NCBI GenBank assembly: GCA_023429855.1
Contig: JAEZDB010000426.1
Coordinates: forward strand, 1 to 8,320
Direction: 5' to 3'
Source of the DNA: Actinomycetes bacterium
GTDB taxonomy: Bacteria; Actinomycetota; Thermoleophilia; Solirubrobacterales; Solirubrobacteraceae
DNA length: 8,320 bases
Within the stretch, counting starts at the first letter, position 1; every line of letters begins with the position of its first letter. Made by a program: the position numbers and the translations under genes. Positions 1-5,193 of this stretch are shown here, one piece after another. The notes beneath the pieces are model-generated. The model was not told where the DNA came from. It made no database searches and saw nothing but the letters and a program-made list of their open reading frames with translations.

Positions 1-228
1 CCGCCGCATCACCGGCGAACACGCGAAGGTGCCCGGTGGGCGCCCTCTGCGTGCGCGCAGGCAGGACCGCGAGCGGGCCTCGCAGCCTCGGCTCTCGCGG
101 TCGGCATCGCCTCCGCGAGCCCGGTCCCCCGACGCGGTCTCGTGGTGGCGCCGAACGAACCCGGAGGTCCGCCCTGCGAGCGCGGCGCAGCGCCTAGGTC
201 CCCCAACCCAGGCGCCGCACCGTGGTGC
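1..228. other. No gene recognised (window edge to gene B hairpin)
   Basis: This stretch lies downstream of the leftward membrane-protein gene that ends at 266. Long open frames cross it on both strands, but they give arginine/proline/alanine-rich translations without recognisable motifs and continue antisense over the neighbouring gene, as expected from extreme GC content. I see no copy of the GTCACAAA/GGTAT promoter found twice further right, and no RNA gene. A 6-bp hairpin (216-221 with 224-229) is present but its loop is too tight to mean much. Confidence 0.5.
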
Positions 229-246
229 GCGGCCCGTGTGGGCCGC
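229..246 (-). terminator. Candidate terminator after membrane protein gene B
   Basis: A perfect 7-bp stem (GCGGCCC with GGGCCGC) around a GTGT loop lies about 20 nt past the stop codon of the leftward gene. No T-run follows, which is common for actinobacterial terminators but weakens the call. Confidence 0.4.
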
Positions 247-265
247 AAGCTTGTGGTGGCGTCGC

Positions 266-1090
266 TCATCGAGCACACGCCTTGCGCTGTGCCGCGCGCC
301 GCACGGCCTGTTGCTCCGCGAGCTGCCCGGCGATGTCGTCGCCGCGGACGGCCTTGAGCGGTGGTGCTGGTCCCGTGACGTGGCGGCCATCCGGGCATGG
401 CACGATCCACGTGCCGCCCGCGCGGAGCGGCCCTTCGAACGTGCGGCGGTGCGGCTGGCCGTCGACCGACCACGTGAGGGTGGCCGGGTGGTCGCCTACC
501 TCGAACACGGCCACCCCATGCGGAGTGGCCGCAGGCCGCGCCTCCCCAGCGCTTTGCAGCTGCACGTCCTCCGCGCCGTCGGGCAGGACGAACGCCACCA
601 GGTTCGTGGCGTTCGGGTGCACCGCGCGGTCGCCGACGCTTTCAATCGCGATGCCCTCGCGCTCGACCTTGGCCATCGGCCTCGTGCACGCGGCGCCGAG
701 GGAGCCTGGAACCCAGGGATCGGGCGTCGCGAGGCAGACGGTGTCGGTCTGCTCGCTCGTCAGCACGTAGCCCGGCCCCGCTGGGGTGTCGAAGGCGTGC
801 GCGGCAGCGAAGTCGACGCCGGCGCTCGCCGCGATCGGCACCTTGTCTCTGATCTCCGACGCATCGGTAGCGGGCGTCGCGAGGATCGGCAGCTCTGCGG
901 CGCTCGTGCCGGTGAGCAGGAACGCAGCAACGACTGCGGAGGCCGCCCCGACCCCGCCCAGGAAGGCTGGCCTGCGCCGACGACCTCGCGACGTGCGCCC
1001 CGCTTGGTGGGCCGCGGTCGACGTGGCGTGCGCCTCGGTCCGGGAGAGCGCCGCGAGGCGGCGGTCGAGCAGGTCGAGGAAGTCGCGCAT
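266..1090 (-). CDS. Single-pass membrane protein, paralogue of putative anti-sigma factor (copy B)
   Basis: This 274-residue protein has a short cytoplasmic head beginning MRDFLDLLDRRL, an Arg-rich stretch (residues 32-40), one membrane segment (about 42-64) and a roughly 200-residue outer domain. It is clearly paralogous to the product of 1275-2084: the head, the segment GTSxAELPIL just after the membrane span, a GVDF/GPGY block, KVEREG, NATNL and CPDGR are shared. Four cysteines (119, 135, 232, 272) match cysteines of the paralogue and could form two disulfides. There is no HxxxCxxC zinc anti-sigma motif. By position after an ECF sigma gene or its remnant, it is inferred to bind a sigma factor through its head. 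It starts 10 nt after the stop of a 33-codon sigma-gene remnant and has no clear ribosome-binding site, so translational coupling is likely. The function is inferred from context only. Confidence 0.75.
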   Translation of the reverse strand: MRDFLDLLDRRLAALSRTEAHATSTAAHQAGRTSRGRRRRPAFLGGVGAASAVVAAFLLTGTSAAELPILATPATDASEIRDKVPIAASAGVDFAAAHAFDTPAGPGYVLTSEQTDTVCLATPDPWVPGSLGAACTRPMAKVEREGIAIESVGDRAVHPNATNLVAFVLPDGAEDVQLQSAGEARPAATPHGVAVFEVGDHPATLTWSVDGQPHRRTFEGPLRAGGTWIVPCPDGRHVTGPAPPLKAVRGDDIAGQLAEQQAVRRAAQRKACAR

Positions 1091-1100
1091 CGGTGGGCCG

Positions 1101-1202
1101 TCATGCTCTGCCCGTAGGCACGGTTCGATGCGCGCGCGCCTGAGCGGCGGCGCGGCCGGGTGCGCTCAGCAGAGCAGCGTCGGTGGGGCCGGGGGAAGCC
1201 AC
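1101..1202 (-). pseudogene. Remnant of a duplicated ECF sigma gene (33-codon leader ORF)
   Basis: From GTG at 1202 the frame reads MASPGPTDAALLSAPGRAAA and on to a TGA at 1101-1103, 33 residues in all. Its first 12 residues match the start of the intact sigma factor at 2084-2638 (MASPSPSDAALL) at 10 positions, and the sequence upstream of the GTG matches too. Everything encoding the sigma-2 and sigma-4 domains is gone. A faint similarity between 1105-1145 and the last codons of the intact sigma gene suggests an internal deletion, but that part is weak. The ORF may survive as a leader that delivers ribosomes to the membrane-protein gene 10 nt downstream. Confidence 0.8.
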
Positions 1203-1257
1203 GTACATACCTGGCGGCAGGCGGAGCTTTGTGACCGCGCTCGCTAGAGTTGGCGCG
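1203..1257 (-). promoter_or_regulatory. ECF-type promoter, decayed-module copy
   Basis: On the minus strand GTCACAAA (1235-1228) and GGTAT (1211-1207) are separated by 16 nt, and GGTAT is 4 nt from the GTG at 1202. Element sequence, spacing and distance to the start are identical to the copy ahead of the intact sigma gene. Homology continues upstream to the 10-mer AGTTGGCGCG (plus strand 1248-1257). The likely transcription start falls at or within a few bases of the GTG, so the message would be leaderless. The AGG within the second element could instead serve as a weak Shine-Dalgarno sequence. Confidence 0.65.
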
Positions 1258-1274
1258 TATGCGTTGGCCTTGGC

Positions 1275-2084
1275 TCAGTCGCAGGCTTTGGCCCGCGCGG
1301 CCTTCATGCGGCGCTGCACCTCGGCTGGGGTGAAGTCACCCTCTTCGAGCGCCGGGGCTTGGACCTGCCGTCCGTCGGGGCAGATGAGGCCCATCACGGT
1401 GGCTTTCGCGAACGGCCCTTCGATGGCTCGCTCGCCGCGTCGGCCGTCGACCTTCCACGTCAGCTTGACCTCGGCGGGGGTCTGCACCACGGCAACCCCG
1501 GACTCGACGTCGAGCCGGGCGCCCCGAGGTGCAGCGGCCAGGCGCACGTCCTCCGCGCCTTCAGGCAGGACGAACACAGCGAGGTTGGTTGCGTCGGGGT
1601 TGCGTCCGAGGTCGCCGGGGATCTCGGTGTATAGGCCTTCGCGCTCGACCTTGGAGAGCGGGGTGCCGCAAGACCCGCCGAACTCGCCTGGTGCCGCCGG
1701 GTCCGGAATGGCGAGGCACAGCGTCTGCGTCTTGGGGTTGAGGAGCGCGTAGCCTGGGCCACCTGGCGTGCCGAACACGTGCGCCTTCTCGAAGTCGACG
1801 CCGGCGTCGGCGGCGGCCCGCGCCTTGGTCTTGAGCTCCGAGGCGTCCTGGGTCGGCGTGCCGAGGATCGGAAGCTCGGCGACGCTGGTGCCGACCATCG
1901 TGAAGGCGGCGACGATCGCGGCGATCAGTGCGGTGAGGCCGCCGAGGACGGCTGGGCGCCGCTTGTGGCGCCGTCGTTTGGCGGGCGTCGCTTCGGGCGC
2001 CGCTTGCTCGAGCGTGTCGAGGTCGGGGTGCTGCTCGGCCATCGCGCTGAGCTGGCGGTCGAGATCGTCCAAGAAGTCGCGCAT
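1275..2084 (-). CDS. Putative membrane-bound anti-sigma factor (copy A)
   Basis: This 269-residue protein has a cytoplasmic head (MRDFLDDLDRQL), a basic stop-transfer cluster KRRRHKRR (36-43), one membrane span (about 45-67) and an outer domain of about 200 residues. Cysteines at 123, 139, 235 and 268 are conserved in the paralogue at 266-1090. The start codon overlaps the sigma stop codon (TGATG, shared base at 2084), the usual translationally coupled layout of an ECF sigma factor and its membrane anti-sigma. No zinc-binding anti-sigma motif or other named domain is visible, so the sigma-binding role rests on gene order and topology. If right, the conserved N-terminal helix (MRDFLDxLDRxL) would hold the sigma factor and the cysteine-bearing outer domain would sense an envelope signal, possibly redox. 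I know of no named family for the outer domain. Confidence 0.78.
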   Translation of the reverse strand: MRDFLDDLDRQLSAMAEQHPDLDTLEQAAPEATPAKRRRHKRRPAVLGGLTALIAAIVAAFTMVGTSVAELPILGTPTQDASELKTKARAAADAGVDFEKAHVFGTPGGPGYALLNPKTQTLCLAIPDPAAPGEFGGSCGTPLSKVEREGLYTEIPGDLGRNPDATNLAVFVLPEGAEDVRLAAAPRGARLDVESGVAVVQTPAEVKLTWKVDGRRGERAIEGPFAKATVMGLICPDGRQVQAPALEEGDFTPAEVQRRMKAARAKACD

Positions 2085-2638
2085 CAGCGGTTCCCCATCC
2101 GGGCTCGAACGGTCGAAAGCGCACGGCTCACGCGCTGGCGCACGACCTGCTCGGAGACGCCATGGCGCTCGGCCAGCTCGACGTAGTCGGCGTCCTCGAG
2201 ATGGCGGCCGAGCACAGCGGCGCGCTGAGGCTCTGGGAGTTCTTTGATCGCCCCGAGGGCTTCGACGACCTCAGACCGCAGCTCGGCGTAGTCGGCGATG
2301 TCGCGCTCGGTCAACACGATCGGGCCGTCGGTCAGCTGCTGGTGCAGGGCCCGTTCGCGACTCGACTTGCGGTGCCGTCCGAGCAGCACGTTGGAGGCGA
2401 TGCCGTACAGCCACGGCGTCGCGGTGCCGTCGCCCGTGTCGACGAACCGGTACCGGCCGGCCAGCGCAGCGACGAAGATGTCGGAGGTCGCGTCTGCTGC
2501 GTCCTGTGCGCTCAAGCCTTGTCGAGCACAGAAGGCGAGAACGCCTCGGGAGTGTCGGCGGTAGAACAACGAGAACGAATCAGCAGGCGTGGCGCGGTCG
2601 CGGAGCAACGCCGCGTCGGACGGGCTTGGAGAAGCCAC
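2084..2638 (-). CDS. ECF-family RNA polymerase sigma factor
   Basis: This is a 184-residue group 4 sigma factor, normal in length. Sigma-2 spans about residues 21-93, with the region 2.2 helix QDAADATSDIFVAAL (45-59) and region 2.3/2.4 TPWLYGIASNVLLGRHRK (74-91). A linker follows, then sigma-4 at about 122-181, where LPEPQRAAVLGRHLEDADY leads into a helix-turn-helix (ELAERHGVSEQVVRQRVSRAL). The GTG start at 2638 is supported by a duplicated copy of the same start and upstream sequence at 1202. The gene directs polymerase to a small regulon, probably including its own promoter. It is coupled to the membrane protein at 1275-2084, its likely antagonist. I cannot place it in a numbered ECF group by eye. 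Confidence 0.93.
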   Translation of the reverse strand: MASPSPSDAALLRDRATPADSFSLFYRRHSRGVLAFCARQGLSAQDAADATSDIFVAALAGRYRFVDTGDGTATPWLYGIASNVLLGRHRKSSRERALHQQLTDGPIVLTERDIADYAELRSEVVEALGAIKELPEPQRAAVLGRHLEDADYVELAERHGVSEQVVRQRVSRALSTVRARMGNR

Positions 2639-2671
2639 GTCAATACCTCGCCGCAGCGCCGAGTTTGTGAC
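2639..2671 (-). promoter_or_regulatory. Probable autoregulated ECF promoter of the sigma gene
   Basis: On the minus strand GTCACAAA (2671-2664), a 16-nt spacer and GGTAT (2647-2643) end 4 nt before the GTG at 2638. The same elements with identical spacing occur at 1235-1203. Bipartite layout, duplication and position before a sigma gene all suggest recognition by that sigma factor. The predicted start site is at or next to the GTG. A GAGG 7 nt before the GTG overlaps the -10 element and is the alternative explanation for part of the conservation. Confidence 0.65.
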
Positions 2672-2682
2672 GGGAAAACGCT

Positions 2683-2697
2683 ACTGGTCGGACCAGT
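2683..2697. promoter_or_regulatory. Perfect palindrome ACTGGTCGGACCAGT (operator or weak terminator)
   Basis: Seven-base arms flank one central base, 11 nt upstream of the -35-like element of the sigma gene. It may be an operator for a dimeric regulator. As RNA of the leftward transcript it would form a 6-bp hairpin with a 3-nt loop followed shortly by TTTT (minus strand, about 2678-2675), so it could also end transcription of the LON-domain gene. Most of it (2684-2694) is absent from the otherwise homologous region at 1242-1257. Confidence 0.5.
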
Positions 2698-2741
2698 TGG
2701 CGCGCTCGCACTCGGTTGCTCGTTCGTTCGTCCAAGGGGCG

Positions 2742-3368
2742 CTATTCGAAGTAGACGCGGCCGTTGCTGCGTGCCTGCGCCTGCCGGAGTTCAACCTGCG
2801 CCAGGCGGGCCAGTGCTGCTCGCAGCAATCGCTCGAGGAGGTCGAGCCGCTTGGCCTCCGAGCGGAGTTCGAGCAGCCCTTGCTTGGCGGCCTCGCCGAA
2901 GGCCACGCGCGCCGCGATCCGAAACGACGAGTCCCCCTCGCCGGTCAGGTCGGGAACTGACCCGGTGACGCGCTCGGCCAGCTCGGCGAACAGGCGCAGC
3001 GCGTCCTCGTCGTCGGCCTCCTCGTCATGCGGGCTCAGCGGCTCGTCGGCAAGCCACACGACCGGCGCGGAGGGAAAGGCGTCTTCCTCCACCTCTCCTT
3101 GGAGCTGAAACCGCCGCGTGCCATGGGTGACGATCTCCATGCGGCCATCTTCGTGCCGCTCGACGACGCGGTCGATCTGCAGGGCGCAGCCGACCTCGCG
3201 CGCACCTTCGTCGTCGACAAGCAGCACGCCGAACTCCGAGTTCTCCTCCAGGCAGTGCTGGACGAGCGCGCGGTAGCGCGGCTCAAACACGTGGAGCGGC
3301 ACCTCCTCGCCCGGCAACGCCGACATGGGGAGGAGGAAGAGCGGCAGTCGCTGCAGGTCGTCCGGCAT
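2742..3368 (-). CDS. LON substrate-binding-domain protein (no protease domain)
   Basis: This 208-residue protein starts MPDDLQRLPLFLLPMSALPG and continues EEVPLHVFEPRYRALV (21-36), the signature of the N-terminal substrate-binding domain of Lon proteases (PF02190). FGVLLVDDEG, the VGCALQIDRVV strand and GTRRFQL follow in typical order. A helical, charged C-terminal half (about 125-200) completes the fold. No AAA+ ATPase or Ser-Lys protease domain follows, so this is one of the stand-alone LON-domain proteins, whose role is poorly known. An in-frame extension reaches 3467, but it would run through the terminator hairpin at 3432-3460, and family homology begins at the ATG at 3368. A GTG one codon earlier (3371) is equally possible. 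No Shine-Dalgarno sequence is visible. Confidence 0.85.
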   Translation of the reverse strand: MPDDLQRLPLFLLPMSALPGEEVPLHVFEPRYRALVQHCLEENSEFGVLLVDDEGAREVGCALQIDRVVERHEDGRMEIVTHGTRRFQLQGEVEEDAFPSAPVVWLADEPLSPHDEEADDEDALRLFAELAERVTGSVPDLTGEGDSSFRIAARVAFGEAAKQGLLELRSEAKRLDLLERLLRAALARLAQVELRQAQARSNGRVYFE

Positions 3369-3431
3369 CACGCAAGAGGCTAGATCAGTGGACGCCTCAC
3401 CGTCTCGCGCGGCTCGGTCGGGCGGTGAAAG

Positions 3432-3460
3432 GCCTCCGCCGCGAAGTACGCGGCGGAGGC
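3432..3460 (-). terminator. Intrinsic terminator of the leftward methyltransferase gene
   Basis: A 12-bp perfect stem (GCCTCCGCCGCG with CGCGGCGGAGGC) around a 5-nt loop begins 11 nt past the stop codon. On the minus strand it is followed by CTTTC. This is the strongest hairpin in the window. It separates this gene from the LON-domain gene, which must then have its own promoter within about 3369-3431. Confidence 0.8.
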
Positions 3461-3471
3461 GCTCCACGTCG

Positions 3472-4380
3472 CTATTCCTTGGTGGCGGTAACCATCAGGT
3501 TGTAAAAGATCTGCGTCGGCAGGCGGCCTTCGAGCAGGTGGCGGTCGACCTGCTGGAAGGCGAGGTAGCCGCGGTAGGCGTACCAGCGCCAAGCCGACGG
3601 AATCGAGTACGGGTCGGCGGTCGACTCGAGCGCGCGGTTCGTCCAGCCGAACCAGTTCGCCAGCAGCTCTTCGCCCGTGACGTTCACGTCGGCGAAGCCG
3701 GCCTGCTTGGCGTGCTTGGCGAGGTCGTTGGGTACGAAGGCGTGCACGTCGACCATGTGCTCGAGGCCGTGGTACTGGTCGTCCGGACCGTCGCCGTAGG
3801 GCAGGGCCTTGCGGGCCCGCATGACGGTGCGCCAAGCCGGAGCAGCCTTGATCGCCCACTTCTTCGGGTACTGGGCGATCTGGTCGCCGATGCGCGAGGG
3901 CTCGCCGGCGAAGAAGATCTTTCCGCCGGGCTTGAGCACGCGCTCGAACTCGCGGAACGCCTGGTCGAGGTCGGGGATGTGGTGCAGGATCGCGTGGCCG
4001 ATCACGAGATCGAACGAGTTGTCGGGGAACGGCAGCGTCTCCGCGTCGACGACCTTCGTCTTCACGGCGATGCCGAGGTTCTTCGCGTTGGACTTCAGCG
4101 ACTTGAGCATCCCCGGCGAGATGTCGGTGCAGGTGAGCTCGTCGATCACGCCCGCGAGCGCGAGGTTGAGCGAGAAGTAGCCGGTGCCAGCGCCGATCTC
4201 GAGCGCCTTGGCGAACTTCGGAACGGGCTTGCCAAAGACCTTTTCGGCCTTCATCAGCACCTGGCTCTGGCCGATGTCGCCGTAGTCGATGCCCCACTTG
4301 GCGTCGTACGTATCGGCAGCGCCGTCGTGGTAGCGCGTATTGACGTCGCGGATCTCTTCGGCGGTATCAGGGGCAGCCAT
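3472..4380 (-). CDS. Class I SAM-dependent methyltransferase (Methyltransf_11 type), leftward
   Basis: This 302-residue protein has the complete SAM fold: motif I LEIGAGTGYFS (60-70), an acidic residue at the end of strand 2 (D86 in TCTDIS), DAETLPFPDNSFDLV (112-126), the HAILHHI segment (129-135) and LKPGG (149-153). The C-terminal 120 residues are probably a substrate lid and contain many aromatic residues (WFGW, WRWYAYRGY). The substrate cannot be told from sequence. It is transcribed divergently from the glucan-type operon at 4419 and shares its promoter region, so a role in the same polymer or its lipid part is possible but unproven. The ATG at 4380 was preferred over TTG codons at 4392 and 4389, because the first overlaps the likely -10 element. 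The leader would be only a few nucleotides. Confidence 0.88.
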   Translation of the reverse strand: MAAPDTAEEIRDVNTRYHDGAADTYDAKWGIDYGDIGQSQVLMKAEKVFGKPVPKFAKALEIGAGTGYFSLNLALAGVIDELTCTDISPGMLKSLKSNAKNLGIAVKTKVVDAETLPFPDNSFDLVIGHAILHHIPDLDQAFREFERVLKPGGKIFFAGEPSRIGDQIAQYPKKWAIKAAPAWRTVMRARKALPYGDGPDDQYHGLEHMVDVHAFVPNDLAKHAKQAGFADVNVTGEELLANWFGWTNRALESTADPYSIPSAWRWYAYRGYLAFQQVDRHLLEGRLPTQIFYNLMVTATKE

Positions 4381-4390
4381 CAGGCGCAAC

Positions 4391-4410
4391 AAGTTACCGC
4401 CCGGTAGCTT
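4391..4410. promoter_or_regulatory. Symmetric divergent promoter
   Basis: AAGTTACCG (4391-4399), CC, then CGGTAGCTT (4402-4410) form an inverted repeat with one mismatch. Read rightward it presents TAGCTT (4405-4410), 8 nt before the GTG at 4419. Read leftward it presents TAACTT (4396-4391), 10 nt before the ATG at 4380. Both fit a TANNNT -10 hexamer, and both predict start sites within about 5 nt of the start codons. No good -35 is seen on either side. It could also be the operator of a dimeric regulator acting on both genes. Confidence 0.5.
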
Positions 4411-4418
4411 CTGCTGCG

Positions 4419-5183
4419 GTGACCGCCCCGATCGTCCAAGAGAACCAGCCGGATGGAGTGCCGCCGCTCGAGCTGACCGGCGAGCGCACGCTGCCCGACG
4501 TGCCGATCGAGAACTACTGGTACCAGCGCCATGTTGTGGTGTATCGCTGGATTGCCGAGCAGGTCGCCGGGCAGCGCGTGATCGACATGGCCTGCGGCGA
4601 GGGATACGGCTCCGACCTGCTCGCCGCCAAGGGCGCAGCCAAGGTCACCGGCGTCGACGCGAACCCGGAGGCCCACGAGCACGCGCGCCTGCGCTACGTG
4701 CGGCCCAACGTCTCCTTCGCCCGCGAACTGGTCGAGACCTACGAGGAGCCCTGCGACGCGATCGTCTTCCTCCAGACGATCGAGCACGTGCAGGAGCCGG
4801 AGAAGCTGCTCGAGCGCTTCGCCTCGATCCTCGCCCCGGGCGGCTCGCTCTACGTGTCGACGCCCAACGTGCTCACCCTGGCTCCCAAGGGCGCCGAGCG
4901 CTCCGACAACCCGTGGCACGTGCACGAGTACAAGCCCCAGGAGTTCGAGGACCTTTGCAAGTCGGTCACGCCCAACGTGGAGATGTACGGCGTCTGGCAT
5001 GCCAACAAGCTGCGTGCGCACGAGCTCGTGCTCAAGGCGGGCTGGGATCGCGTCCACAAGACGCTGCGGATCACCAAGCCGTTCTACAACCGGTTCATTC
5101 CGATGATCAGCGCCGGTGACTTCGCCATCAAGCAAGGCGACCTCTCCACGTCGCTGGACCTGCTCGCGGTGCTGAAGCCGTGA
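4419..5183 (+). CDS. SAM-dependent methyltransferase, Rv3030-like (methylated alpha-glucan cluster)
   Basis: This 254-residue class I methyltransferase has a family-specific front segment LTGERTLPDVPIENYWYQRH (19-38), motif I VIDMACGEGYGSDLL (54-68), D80 in VTGVDAN, LQTIEH (118-123), LAPGG (138-142), STPN (147-150) and NPWHVHEY (164-171). The tail TSLDLLAVLKP (244-254) is also typical. From memory, the front segment and tail closely resemble M. tuberculosis Rv3030, the proposed sugar O-methyltransferase of the methylglucose lipopolysaccharide cluster. The next two genes correspond to Rv3031 and Rv3032. It probably methylates glucose units of a cytoplasmic alpha-glucan or lipopolysaccharide; the exact position on the sugar is not deducible. 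It is the first gene of the operon, with a GTG start, no Shine-Dalgarno sequence and a probable leaderless message. Confidence 0.87.
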   Translation: MTAPIVQENQPDGVPPLELTGERTLPDVPIENYWYQRHVVVYRWIAEQVAGQRVIDMACGEGYGSDLLAAKGAAKVTGVDANPEAHEHARLRYVRPNVSFARELVETYEEPCDAIVFLQTIEHVQEPEKLLERFASILAPGGSLYVSTPNVLTLAPKGAERSDNPWHVHEYKPQEFEDLCKSVTPNVEMYGVWHANKLRAHELVLKAGWDRVHKTLRITKPFYNRFIPMISAGDFAIKQGDLSTSLDLLAVLKP

Positions 5184-5193
5184 CGGCCAAGCC

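Larger units (their letters stand above)
266..2704. repeat. Tandem duplication of a sigma/anti-sigma module
   Basis: Unit 1 runs from 2704 leftward to 1275: upstream 10-mer, promoter, sigma gene, membrane protein A. Unit 2 runs from 1257 to 266: the same 10-mer, same promoter, sigma remnant, membrane protein B. The two are head-to-tail on the minus strand. The homology boundary upstream is sharp: AGTTGGCGCG at 2695-2704 and at 1248-1257, with unrelated sequence beyond. The membrane proteins have diverged strongly while the promoters have stayed alike. Confidence 0.75.

Noticed and set aside
29..1117. A 362-codon open frame on the plus strand
   Set aside because: It lies antisense to the membrane-protein gene, its translation is rich in Arg/Gly/Pro/Ala without motifs, and the opposite strand has clear paralogy and topology.
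2742..3467. ATP-dependent Lon protease
   Set aside because: Only the substrate-binding domain is present; no Walker motifs or Ser-Lys dyad follow, and the protein ends at 208 residues.
3325..4407. A 360-codon open frame on the plus strand
   Set aside because: It is antisense to a methyltransferase with all SAM motifs and crosses the terminator hairpin; it is a product of GC bias.
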